A stretch of 44,192 nucleotides of DNA from Planctomycetia bacterium (GCA_005792145.1 SXSS01000086.1:1-44192), one strand, 5' to 3'. Positions 28,640 to 38,028 are shown, counted from the stretch's first letter. The notes: generated from the sequence alone by a model not told the origin. Made by a program: numbers and translations.

Positions 28640-29926
28640 TTATTTCGCCTTTGACTCACCCGCAGGTTCGGGCGACATCAGAACATTGTTCAGCTGTTGT
28701 TGAGCCAATTCGTATTTGGCCAGCGCATCAAGCACCATCGTCTGCACAGCTTCGCGGAAGTTGACATCCGCTTCATAGCGACCTGGATCGCGTTCGATGA
28801 CAAGTCGCAGAGAATCTCCAGCCGATCGCAGATCGCCGGCGGCCATCGCAAAACTTCGAGCGGATTCGTAGAGATTTTCGTGTGCGATTTGATCGCTGTT
28901 GGGTTGGTAGAGAATCTTCCATGGACTGCGTCGAATTTCCATCGAAGACAATTTCAATTGCGCTGCGGTCGTGCGAAGATTTGAAAGCATCTCGGCGATA
29001 TCTGGCGAACGCTCAAGCAGCAAAGTATGCACGATTTCCACGGATTTTCCAAAGCTGTCCACGGATGCTTCCGCATGTCGCAGTGCGCTGTCAAGAAGTG
29101 GAATGGTCTCTTGATTGATGTGATTCAGAGCGTCTTTCGCAATCAACGCGGAACTGTCGAGATTCGTAATGGTCGAATCGATCTTTGGACCATTGCGAAC
29201 GAGAATTTGCTGCGCATCGGTCAGTGAAGAATCGAGTTTCTGCATCGAAGTCTGCGCGGAAGTCAAAGCCGTTGTGATCTTCGTTCTCCAGTCGCTGTAA
29301 TCGGTTCGGATGTCGCCCAAAACAGTTCCTGCATTGTCCAAAATGGGAACGACTTTTGTTTGATAGTCACTTGGAACGCTTTCGAGAAACTTGCTGAAGG
29401 TGACGAAGTTGTCGATGATTTCATTCGCCTTGGTTGCGTTGTATGGCCCGAGCAACGACGCCAAGACGCCACTGCTTTGTTGCGCTTGGATTTGAGAACC
29501 TGCAGGAAGAGGTTCACCTTCAGATCCCAGCGCAACGAAATTGAGCGTTGCAGTCGACCCCAAGAGCGTCAGGATTCTCAAGACTTTTGCATCCTTGAAA
29601 ATCTTGACATCTTCATCCATAACGATATTTGCTTTGATAGCAGTCAGTTGCTTTTGATCGCCAAAGACTGGCACGATGCTTTCAACTCTTCCGCGTGAAA
29701 GACCTCCGATTTGCACCGAGGAACCTTGGCTGAGTCCACTAATTCCATCTTCAACATTGAAGACCACGACATATGGCGTTACTTTTTCAAATAAATTCAG
29801 CTTGGCCAGCGTGACGCCGACGAATGCGAAGAGCGCAACTCCGCTCAGTAAGAAAAAACCGGATTTGATCGCAGGCCCGTTCATAGGAAATAAAGAGTAC
29901 ATCCAACCGCCAATTGCGGTTGGCAA
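28640..29926 (-). CDS. MCE/MlaD family substrate-binding protein
   Basis: N-terminal TM and VEDGISGLSQGSSVQIGGLSRGRVESI. True start may be MYSLFP or MNGPAIK. Confidence 0.9.
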   Translation of the reverse strand: MPTAIGGWMYSLFPMNGPAIKSGFFLLSGVALFAFVGVTLAKLNLFEKVTPYVVVFNVEDGISGLSQGSSVQIGGLSRGRVESIVPVFGDQKQLTAIKANIVMDEDVKIFKDAKVLRILTLLGSTATLNFVALGSEGEPLPAGSQIQAQQSSGVLASLLGPYNATKANEIIDNFVTFSKFLESVPSDYQTKVVPILDNAGTVLGDIRTDYSDWRTKITTALTSAQTSMQKLDSSLTDAQQILVRNGPKIDSTITNLDSSALIAKDALNHINQETIPLLDSALRHAEASVDSFGKSVEIVHTLLLERSPDIAEMLSNLRTTAAQLKLSSMEIRRSPWKILYQPNSDQIAHENLYESARSFAMAAGDLRSAGDSLRLVIERDPGRYEADVNFREAVQTMVLDALAKYELAQQQLNNVLMSPEPAGESKAK

Positions 29927-29932
29927 TGAGGT

Positions 29933-31051
29933 TCAGCTTCCGACAAGTGCTTCGTTGGTGGGGAATCGCTTCAGGGCGGCCAACAGTTGTTCGATTTGCA
30001 CATGCGGGGGCATAGAAATCAACCGTCGTCGAAGAGCGGTGATGGTCTTCAATTCGTGCTCGGAAAGCATCAGGTGCTCTTTGCGAGTTCCGCTTGCGGC
30101 AAGATTGATCGCGGGAAAGAGACGCTTCTCGGCAATCGAACGGTCGAGAATCAATTCCATATTTCCAGTTCCCTTGAACTCTTCGAAGATGATCTGGTCG
30201 GCGCGGCTGCCCGTGTCGATCAGACAACTCGCGATGATCGTCAGCGATCCGCCTTCTTCTGCTCGGCGCGCCGCGCCGAAAAGTTGCTTTGGAATTTCTA
30301 GCGCACGAGAATCAAGTCCACCTGACATGGTTCGTCCGCCAGAACCATATTTGCGCGAGTTGTTGAAGGCTCTTCCAAGTCGGGTGATCGAATCCAAAAG
30401 AACAACAACATTGCGCCCAGCTTCGACCAATCGTCGCGCGCGTTCGATTGCAAGAATGCCAAGAGCGGTGTGTCTTTCGACATCTTGATCGTTGCTCGAC
30501 GCCAAGACTTGCGCAGGAACATTGCGTTTGAAATCGGTGACTTCTTCTGGTCGCTCGTCGATCAACAGAGCGATCAATTCGACATCGGGATGATTGTGTT
30601 TTATGCCATACGCGAGGTTTTGAAGCAGGATTGTTTTCCCAGCCTTTGGCGGCGCAACGATCAATCCTCGCGTGCCGAATCCAATGGGGCAGAAGAGGTC
30701 GATCAACCTGCAAGCGGGCGGGCATCCTGGATATTCCAGTGTCAATCTTGGCGCGGGGTCGAGCGCGGTCAATTCTGCGAACGGCTTTCGCTGGGAAAAC
30801 GATTCAGGAGTCATCCCTTCGATTTCCACAAGTCGTTCGACCATTTGGCGAACATACCGACCACGGCGAGTTTTGGTTTCGACTTCGACAACTTCCGCGA
30901 CAACGCTCATACAGGGTCGAAGCGCAAATGTGTTTGCAAATGATGACGGCACGACTGGATCGTTGGGACTTTCGACCAAGCCATCGTTGAACTGTCTTAT
31001 TCGACCCTCAGGACCAGAGGCCCATTCAAGGATCCCGCGAACTGTACTCAT
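29933..31051 (-). CDS. rho: Transcription termination factor Rho, short form
   Basis: RGLIVAPPKAGKTILLQNLAYGI, LIDERPEEVTDFKR, LLDSITRLGRAFN, EEGGSLTIIASCLIDTGS, FKGTGNMELILDRSIAEKRLFPAI. 372 aa, no Rho_N helical domain. Confidence 0.96.
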   Translation of the reverse strand: MSTVRGILEWASGPEGRIRQFNDGLVESPNDPVVPSSFANTFALRPCMSVVAEVVEVETKTRRGRYVRQMVERLVEIEGMTPESFSQRKPFAELTALDPAPRLTLEYPGCPPACRLIDLFCPIGFGTRGLIVAPPKAGKTILLQNLAYGIKHNHPDVELIALLIDERPEEVTDFKRNVPAQVLASSNDQDVERHTALGILAIERARRLVEAGRNVVVLLDSITRLGRAFNNSRKYGSGGRTMSGGLDSRALEIPKQLFGAARRAEEGGSLTIIASCLIDTGSRADQIIFEEFKGTGNMELILDRSIAEKRLFPAINLAASGTRKEHLMLSEHELKTITALRRRLISMPPHVQIEQLLAALKRFPTNEALVGS

Positions 31052-31056
31052 TTGTG

Positions 31057-31090
31057 TGTCGACCGAGACGAAATGTCCTGCAGGTCGACA
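31057..31090 (-). promoter_or_regulatory. 8-bp inverted repeat immediately upstream of the rho start codon
   Basis: TGTCGACC(31057-31064)/GGTCGACA(31083-31090). Confidence 0.45.
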
Positions 31091-31143
31091 GTATGAGTAG
31101 AGCAGTTTACGAATTGAATGTCAAGGGATGCGAAGGATGGGGG

Positions 31144-31192
31144 GCTTGCGGGCAAAATTCGCCTGCGATGCGCCGATTCTTTGCCCGCAGGC
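31144..31192. promoter_or_regulatory. Long hairpin in the divergent rho/dockerin-FGE intergenic region
   Basis: gcttgcgggcaaa(31144-31156)/tttgcccgcaggc(31180-31192), 13 pairs with one G-U. Confidence 0.5.
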
Positions 31193-31308
31193 TGTGTGGA
31201 GTCATATTTTTTCAATATCGCGCAATTTTCGATGGACTTTTCACATTTTGGGTTTATCTTAAGAATGGTTTAACTTTTACGATTGATTCAACTTGAAGGA
31301 GTCCAAAT

Positions 31309-32385
31309 ATGAAATCGCCAAGTATCTTTCTTTCGCTCGTCGCCGTGGTCACACTGACTTTCGGTTTTTCAACTTCCAGTGTGCAGGGGCAGTGTGCTGC
31401 GGATGTGAATGACGATCATATTGTTAATGGACTGGACCTCGCGAGTCTCTTGTCAGCTTGGGGCACAAGTGGTGTTCCAGGAGGAACCGATGTCAACAGC
31501 GATGGATCTGTCGACGGACTCGACCTTACATTTGTTCTGTCTGGTTGGGGAGTATGCCCAGGTCTAACTTGGGCGACTGTGTTGGAATGGGCGCCAGATG
31601 CGGCCGTGGTGACGAACACCACGATGCGAAACGCAATCACCGCATCGGGTTTGCCGTGGCGCGTGCGCGACAACTCCGCCAATATCGAGATGTTGTTGGT
31701 TCCAGCGGGAACATTCACGATGGGATGCAGTGCGTCGAGTTCGCACGGCTGCTTTTCCGCTGAAAGTCCGACTCACCAAGTGACTCTTGCGAACGCATTT
31801 TATATAGGTCGTTATGAAGTGACTCAGGCTCAGTGGAGTGCGAAGATGGGGAGCAATCCGAGTTATTTCTCTGGATACCCCGACAGCCCATCGCGTCCTG
31901 TCGAAAACGTATCTTGGAATATGATCGCATCAGGATCTACATCATTTATGTCTCTGACAGGTTTGCGCTTGCCGACTGAAGCGGAGTGGGAATACGCATA
32001 TCGCGCGGGAACAACGACAGCGTTTCACAGTTTTCCTGGATATTCGAGTGGCACAAACGACGACAGCCTTCTTGGCAACATTGCGTGGTACACCGCGAAT
32101 TCGGGGAACCAAACCCACGCCGTCGGCGGCAAGTTTGCCAATGCATTAGGTCTTCACGATATGTCAGGCAATGTTTATGAGTGGTGCCAGGATTGGTATG
32201 GCGATACCTACTATACCTCGAGCCCCCTTACAAACCCCACAGGACCCGCGACCGGTTCTTCCCGTTTGTTGCGCGGCGGTATTTGGATCTACAACTCTGG
32301 CGACTCTCGCGCGTCGCGGCGCAACAGCGGCTCGCCCAGCAGCGTCACCTATGTCAGCGGTTTCCGTGTCGTGAGGAATCCGTAG
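31309..32385 (+). CDS. Secreted dockerin-like + formylglycine-generating-enzyme-fold (SUMF1) protein
   Basis: Signal peptide; dockerin repeats ADVNDDHIVNGLDLASLLSAWG and DVNSDGSVDGLDLTFVLSGWG; FGE signatures VPAGTFTMGCS, LRLPTEAEWEYAYRAG, DMSGNVYEWCQDW, LLRGGIW, GFRVVR. Confidence 0.92.
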   Translation: MKSPSIFLSLVAVVTLTFGFSTSSVQGQCAADVNDDHIVNGLDLASLLSAWGTSGVPGGTDVNSDGSVDGLDLTFVLSGWGVCPGLTWATVLEWAPDAAVVTNTTMRNAITASGLPWRVRDNSANIEMLLVPAGTFTMGCSASSSHGCFSAESPTHQVTLANAFYIGRYEVTQAQWSAKMGSNPSYFSGYPDSPSRPVENVSWNMIASGSTSFMSLTGLRLPTEAEWEYAYRAGTTTAFHSFPGYSSGTNDDSLLGNIAWYTANSGNQTHAVGGKFANALGLHDMSGNVYEWCQDWYGDTYYTSSPLTNPTGPATGSSRLLRGGIWIYNSGDSRASRRNSGSPSSVTYVSGFRVVRNP

Positions 32386-32432
32386 GACGACTCCGCGGCC
32401 TCCGCCGCAGATAAATGTTCATTTGTACTTCC

Positions 32433-32511
32433 CCAAACCTTGGCGTCCGCCAAGGTTTGGTGGCTACGAAGGCTGTGGGGCTGTTTTACCCCCACGCTGT
32501 GGAAATTTTTT
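32433..32511 (+). terminator. Double hairpin after the FGE-like gene, probable terminator
   Basis: ccaaaccttggcg-tc-cgccaaggtttgg (32433-32460), then gtgggg...ccccac and a T-run (32506-32511). Confidence 0.5.
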
Positions 32512-32618
32512 GGAAGCAAAAAAAGCCCGTATTTTAATTACAAAAACGATCTCCCCGAGAATTTTATTCCACCCAATACCTTTGAATCAAAAATCTTTCC
32601 AACGCATTTCAATTTCTC

Positions 32619-33626
32619 TCAACGAGTCATCTCGCACGCAACCTTCGCCGCCAGAGAAGCATTCGCAAAGAGTAAGGCAAGGTTTGCCTCGACGACTTCT
32701 TGACCGCCTGTAGCACCCGCAAGCCGTGCCAACAAAAACGGTGTGGTCGCAGAGCCTCGAATTCCCAAAGCCTGCGCGTCAGCCATCGCTGTCGCCAAGG
32801 CGTGTTCTGTTTGCTCCGCAGATAGTGCGAAAGTTTCTGGGCAAGCTTGCATCAAGAGCGCACCACACGAAGGTCGCAAAGTCCAATGCGCGGCGATGAC
32901 GCGCGCGGCCTCGGATGCATCTTGGACCTGATCCGGCAAAAGCAAATTTTGATCTGGAGAGACTGTAAAACGAGGGAAAAAACGACTGCCGAATCCCAAG
33001 GTCGGAATCCCTAAAGTCTCGAGCGCTTCGAGAGTCGCAGGCAAGTCGAGCAAAATTTTCGCTCCCGCGCTGACCACCAACACCGGGTGCGTCGCGATCG
33101 CCATCAAGTCTGCGGAAAAATCCAAAGTCTTTGACCATCCCCGATGCACTCCGCCAATTCCACCTGTGGCAAAGAGAGAAATCCCCGCCTTCGCGGCGAT
33201 ACAACTTGTCGACGCGACCGTCGTTCCGCCTGTTCGCTGATGCGCAATCGCAGACCCCAAGTCGCGAAGTGAAACTTTCGACGCGCTTGCATTCGCACAG
33301 AGTTGTTCAAGTTGCGCCACAGACAATCCCACGCAGACGCGTCCATCCAAGATTGCAATCGTCGCGGGAAGAGCGCCGCTTGCTCGTACAGCGTCTTCCG
33401 CGCCAAGCGCGGCCGCGAGGTTCGCGGGGCGATTTGCGTCCCACATTGGAAACGCCTTCATAAATTTCGCAGACATCGCTCGTGGTTCTCGTGCAAGTCC
33501 GTGGGTGAGAATTGTTGATTCGAGTGCGACGACCGCGCGTCCGTCGCGCAGTGCTTCAGCGACTTCTTGGCTCACTTTCAATCCGTTGATGTTTGCCGTT
33601 TTTTTGGAAAGATTTATTGGAGCCAC
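32619..33626 (-). CDS. psuG: Pseudouridine-5'-phosphate glycosidase
   Basis: VVALESTILTHGL, RTGGTTVASTSCIAAKAGISLFATGGIGGVHRG, LDLPATLEALETLGIPTLGF. Confidence 0.95.
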   Translation of the reverse strand: MAPINLSKKTANINGLKVSQEVAEALRDGRAVVALESTILTHGLAREPRAMSAKFMKAFPMWDANRPANLAAALGAEDAVRASGALPATIAILDGRVCVGLSVAQLEQLCANASASKVSLRDLGSAIAHQRTGGTTVASTSCIAAKAGISLFATGGIGGVHRGWSKTLDFSADLMAIATHPVLVVSAGAKILLDLPATLEALETLGIPTLGFGSRFFPRFTVSPDQNLLLPDQVQDASEAARVIAAHWTLRPSCGALLMQACPETFALSAEQTEHALATAMADAQALGIRGSATTPFLLARLAGATGGQEVVEANLALLFANASLAAKVACEMTR

Positions 33627-33666
33627 CTCTCGTAATCCTTCGGTGTGGTTTGCTTTTCGCCGAGTC

Positions 33667-35043
33667 TTATCTTCGACGAGTGGTCAGTCGTCCGCCGAGT
33701 CGCTTCGGCGGGGGTTGGGTTGGAACGAGTCCGCCTGGAAATCGTGTCAGGTCCGCGGCATCAGGCTTCACTGCAATTGGATTACGCGATTTTGATTCCA
33801 TTGAATTCTGGCGACGCGCTTGATCAAGTTCACGCTGTGCGTGGATGTCCGCGGGCACTTGTCCAGGGACAAAGTCGTCATAGACCGAGACGGGAATTTC
33901 GATGTTGGCCAAACTTTCGATGCCAGTCAAGAGATCGCCTTGGTCCGGGCAAACGAAACTCCACGCAACTCCCTCGCGACCCGCGCGTGCGGTTCGACCG
34001 ATGCGATGCACATAGATTTCCGGATCTTCGGGAAGGTCATAATTGATGACGTGGCTGATGTCATCGACATCCAAACCGCGCGATGCCAAATCACTCGCAA
34101 CGAGCACGGACAGGCCGCCTTCACGCAGTTTGACCATCACCTTGTCGCGCTTGGTTTGATACATATCGCCGTGCATTTGGTGCGCGTCGATGCCGTTCTT
34201 GCCCAAGAAGAGAGTGACTTCGTCGACGGTGCGCTTCATACGACAGAAGACAAGCGTCAACGCTGGTTCTTCTTTGCGAAGAAGATGCAAGAGCAACTTT
34301 CGCTTGTCCCATCGCTCGACTGCGAAGTATGACTGGCGAACTTGAGAGACAGTCAAACTCTGCGCGGTGGTGACAATCTTCTCTGGGTCGCGCAGATATT
34401 GCCGCGCCAACTTTTCGATGTCAGGGGAAATCGTCGCAGAGACAAAGACCGTCTGCGGATGATTCTTCAGCGATCCCAGAATGCGGCGGATGTCCTCTCG
34501 AAAACCGATATCAAGCATTCGATCCACTTCGTCCAGCACGGCATACTGAATGTTCTCGTATGACAACAATCGTCGCTCGTGCAGATCCATCACGCGCCCT
34601 GGAGTTCCGACAATAATCGCTGGACCACGCTGAAGTTTTTGCACTTGGGTCGAGATCGGTTGACCGCCATAAATTGGCACGACTTGATGGCCGGAATGCT
34701 TGGCGAAGTCGTGAATTTCTTTCGCGACCTGGATTGCAAGTTCGCGCGTTGGCACAAGAATCAGCACCGAAAGCGCGGAGTCCTTGGGAATCATCTGCAG
34801 GACCGGCAATGCGAATGCCGCAGTTTTTCCCGTTCCAGTCTTTGCTTGCCCGAGACAATCTTTGCCCGAGAGAACGATCGGAATCAAGCTTGCTTGAATT
34901 TTCGTCGGATGGGTATAACCACGCTCGGTGATGGAGCGAACAATTGGTTCAGAGAGTCCCAGTGAGGCGAAAGTCTGATCCGCAGCGAAAATGTCCTGGG
35001 ACCGTCCAGCGTTTCCGCTGGGAGGGGTTTTATCAGTTGTCAC
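33667..35043 (-). CDS. DEAD-box ATP-dependent RNA helicase
   Basis: AKTGTGKTAAF, PTRELAIQ, GTPGRVMD, LDEVDRMLDIGF, SATIS, HRIGRTARAGR. Confidence 0.96.
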   Translation of the reverse strand: MTTDKTPPSGNAGRSQDIFAADQTFASLGLSEPIVRSITERGYTHPTKIQASLIPIVLSGKDCLGQAKTGTGKTAAFALPVLQMIPKDSALSVLILVPTRELAIQVAKEIHDFAKHSGHQVVPIYGGQPISTQVQKLQRGPAIIVGTPGRVMDLHERRLLSYENIQYAVLDEVDRMLDIGFREDIRRILGSLKNHPQTVFVSATISPDIEKLARQYLRDPEKIVTTAQSLTVSQVRQSYFAVERWDKRKLLLHLLRKEEPALTLVFCRMKRTVDEVTLFLGKNGIDAHQMHGDMYQTKRDKVMVKLREGGLSVLVASDLASRGLDVDDISHVINYDLPEDPEIYVHRIGRTARAGREGVAWSFVCPDQGDLLTGIESLANIEIPVSVYDDFVPGQVPADIHAQRELDQARRQNSMESKSRNPIAVKPDAADLTRFPGGLVPTQPPPKRLGGRLTTRRR

Positions 35044-35096
35044 GAACCTTTATGGTAGCGAGAACATGATGCCGATACAACTATGGGCCCGCAAGG

Positions 35097-36359
35097 ATGC
35101 GAACCACAAGCTGTCTCAACATCAACCTCGCCGCACTCGACAGAAATGTCAGTGTCATTCGTGAATTGATCGCGCCTCACTGCGATCTCTGCGCTGTGGT
35201 CAAAGCAGACGCGTATGGCATGGGCGCGGCTCGAATCGCCCGACAACTTGCAGAAAGTGGCGTGAGTATGTTGGCGGTCTACAACCTTGCACAAGCAGAA
35301 TCCATTTCGCTGGCGGGAATCACGACTCCGCAACTTGTCCTGATGCCCGTTCGCGAGATCGAACTTGGTGGAGAGATTCATCGGCTCTTGCTTGCTGGTC
35401 GGTTGCACCTTGTCGTTCACGGAGAATCGCATGCGCGGGAACTTGCCGCCATTGCACAGCAACTCGGCGGTGGGCCGATTCCAGTGCATCTGGAAATCGA
35501 TACAGGAATGTCGCGCGGAGGTGTGATCGCAAGCGAGGCCGGCCGAACATTGGCATTGATCGCCGATGAACGACGGTTGCGACTTGTTGGAATCTTCACC
35601 CACTTTTCTGATAGTCGTGCGGATGATGCGCGCACGCATAATCAGATGGACGCGTTCGAGAATTTGCTTGCAGATCACGGCGCGCATATTCCAAGTGACG
35701 CGTTGATTCATGTCGCGAATTCCCACGCAATTCTGCGGGATTCTCGCTTTCATCGCAAAATGGTGCGAACGGGACTTGCGTGGACCGGGTTGGTCGAATC
35801 GCAGTCAATCGATGGTTGGAAACCGCCTCTCGAATCAATCGTTCGGTGGGAATCCTCCATCGTTCACACAAAGACATTGCCGTGCGATGTTGCGGTTGGA
35901 TATGGATCATTGTGGAGCACGCGTCGTCCGACTCGTATTGGAATTGTTCCAGTTGGATATTTCGACGGCTATCCAGTGGGATCGGCGCAGAGCGATCGTC
36001 GTTGGATTCGAGTGATTGCAGAATCGCCAACAGGCGCGGCAAGTGGTTCGCGCGCGTGGGATGTGCCGATTGTTGGCGCGATCAATATGGATCAGATCAT
36101 GGTGGATTTGACGGATGTGCCGCCATCAATCGCATATGGCGATGGTCATATTGGAATGACCGCGGAGTTGTATGGCGCACAGCCATCCGCGCGCAACTTT
36201 CTTCCACGCGTTGCCGAAGCGGTTGGTGCGCATTCATACGAACTGCTTTGTCGATTGAATCCTCGAATTCCCCGCCAATATTTTGGCGAAGCGACTGGAA
36301 CAATCACCGCCGACACCTTGCGAATGGATCTTCAATCGCCTGGCGCGATGACCGGCTGA
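35097..36359 (+). CDS. alr: Alanine racemase
   Basis: INLAALDRNV, CAVVKADAYGMG (PLP Lys), IFTHFSDS, VAVGYGSLW, NMDQIMVDLTDVP. Confidence 0.95.
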   Translation: MRTTSCLNINLAALDRNVSVIRELIAPHCDLCAVVKADAYGMGAARIARQLAESGVSMLAVYNLAQAESISLAGITTPQLVLMPVREIELGGEIHRLLLAGRLHLVVHGESHARELAAIAQQLGGGPIPVHLEIDTGMSRGGVIASEAGRTLALIADERRLRLVGIFTHFSDSRADDARTHNQMDAFENLLADHGAHIPSDALIHVANSHAILRDSRFHRKMVRTGLAWTGLVESQSIDGWKPPLESIVRWESSIVHTKTLPCDVAVGYGSLWSTRRPTRIGIVPVGYFDGYPVGSAQSDRRWIRVIAESPTGAASGSRAWDVPIVGAINMDQIMVDLTDVPPSIAYGDGHIGMTAELYGAQPSARNFLPRVAEAVGAHSYELLCRLNPRIPRQYFGEATGTITADTLRMDLQSPGAMTG

Positions 36360-36381
36360 GTCGTCGTACCCTTCAAAATAT

Positions 36382-38028
36382 ATGCCGAGATCTGGTGCTT
36401 TCATCCTCGATGAAATGCGAAGTTTGGCGAAGCAATTGGCGTTCGTGCCAAGCGACGCCGCACGACGCCAATTGAACGCGCTACGCAATCTTTTGGAAGA
36501 AATCAATCCAAGCGAACTGTATGGATGGGATGATGTCGTCTGGCGCATCACCCAGTTTCGAGTCGAGAAACGGTCCAAACAAAGCGAACTGAAAATTGTT
36601 GGCGAATCTTTGCGGTGCGATCTTGTCGAACTCGCGCTGCGACTGAGTCGGCGTGCGCCAGAAGACTTTGGAAGTGGAGTGACAATTCCAAAGCTTGCCA
36701 AAGAGTGGCAAGTGACCGAGCGCACAATTCATCGCTGGCGCAAAGTCGGATTGGCTTCGTGTTGGATGCGGCGTTCGACAGCGCTTCGTTCAGGTCCACT
36801 TGTGATGGCGATTCGTAAAGTTGATGCGGCGGCGTTCGCGGCGAGTCACGCGCCAAAGCTTGCGCACGCGGCGCGAACAAAGCGATTGACGCCGGTGGTG
36901 CGAGAAGCGATCACGCGTTATGCGGGCGAGTTTGCCGCGAAGGGCGAGCGGAGAATTTCTGTCGCCGCACGAGCGATCGCCAAAGATGTTGGTGTCAGCA
37001 CCGAAAGTGTTCGTGCGTTCTTGGTGAAAAACCCCGCGGCGTCGAAGGGGAAACTTCTGGGACGCAAGTCTCGCGCTGTACGCGTTGAAACGCTGGCGTT
37101 CGCCGCGTGGTGCCGTGGTCTAGGGCCAGCGCAAATTGCCCGAAAAATTGGCTGTTCTCAGCCCGCTGTTGATCGGCTTTTGCACAAGGCTCGCGCGCAG
37201 TTCTTGGCTCATTATGCCGATGCGTTCTCGCCCAAAGGAGTGGAAATCCCAACGACATTTTCTCGTCAAGACGCGCGCGATGTGATTCTTGCCAGTGATG
37301 CCGTCTGCAAAAATCTGTGTGGCGCATCGCCGATGCGTGACGCGCGCGAGTGGTTTGTATCGAAGGGAGAGAAAGCGACTGGCGTTGGCGCTCAATTGAT
37401 GGCGGTGAGATTTCTGTTGTGGAGCGCGCAGCAATCGACGCGGCAGCTTTTTGCGAATCTCCCTTCGAATCGCCCAAGCGAAAAAACTCTTGATCGAATC
37501 GAAACGGACTTGCGCTGGGCAAGATTGCTGCTGCGATCACTCTTGATTCAGTCGATGCCGATGATTGTGACACGACTGAAAATTTGGAGTGGGGGAGAAA
37601 TCGAATCAATCACACCAGACGCACAGAGGAAAGTGCTTCTTCTCTGCGCTGAATCCCTGCTGATGATTGTGCGCGAATCGAGTCCTGCCAACATCGCCAG
37701 CGGTCGTGTGCGCATCGAGCGCGCACTTTCGCTCGCAGTCGAGCGACGCTTGATTTCGCAGACTCCAGATTTGAACGCATCAAAGCGGATCATTCGTCGT
37801 CCAATTCCCATTCGCGATCCAATCGACGCGGTCTGTCCCTGGCAAATCACATCGGATGCGCTCGCTCGTCGCGTGGGAAAAATCTCGGCGGGGGCAAGTG
37901 GGCGAGAAATGTGGTGGTTGCGAATTGGTTGGGATGGAAATGCACCGATGACCATCGAGGAGATGTCGCAGTTGCAAGGAAAGCCGATCAGCGTGATCGC
38001 AGGAATACTCGGGCGGGCGATTCGCTGA
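36382..38028 (+). CDS. Multi-HTH, sigma-70-like-helix DNA-binding protein
   Basis: Several HTH-like segments: VTIPKLAKEWQVTERTIHRWRKVG, ISVAARAIAKDVGVSTESVRAFL, GLGPAQIARKIGCSQPAVDRLLHKARA, MTIEEMSQLQGKPISVIAGILGRA. Confidence 0.7.
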   Translation: MPRSGAFILDEMRSLAKQLAFVPSDAARRQLNALRNLLEEINPSELYGWDDVVWRITQFRVEKRSKQSELKIVGESLRCDLVELALRLSRRAPEDFGSGVTIPKLAKEWQVTERTIHRWRKVGLASCWMRRSTALRSGPLVMAIRKVDAAAFAASHAPKLAHAARTKRLTPVVREAITRYAGEFAAKGERRISVAARAIAKDVGVSTESVRAFLVKNPAASKGKLLGRKSRAVRVETLAFAAWCRGLGPAQIARKIGCSQPAVDRLLHKARAQFLAHYADAFSPKGVEIPTTFSRQDARDVILASDAVCKNLCGASPMRDAREWFVSKGEKATGVGAQLMAVRFLLWSAQQSTRQLFANLPSNRPSEKTLDRIETDLRWARLLLRSLLIQSMPMIVTRLKIWSGGEIESITPDAQRKVLLLCAESLLMIVRESSPANIASGRVRIERALSLAVERRLISQTPDLNASKRIIRRPIPIRDPIDAVCPWQITSDALARRVGKISAGASGREMWWLRIGWDGNAPMTIEEMSQLQGKPISVIAGILGRAIR

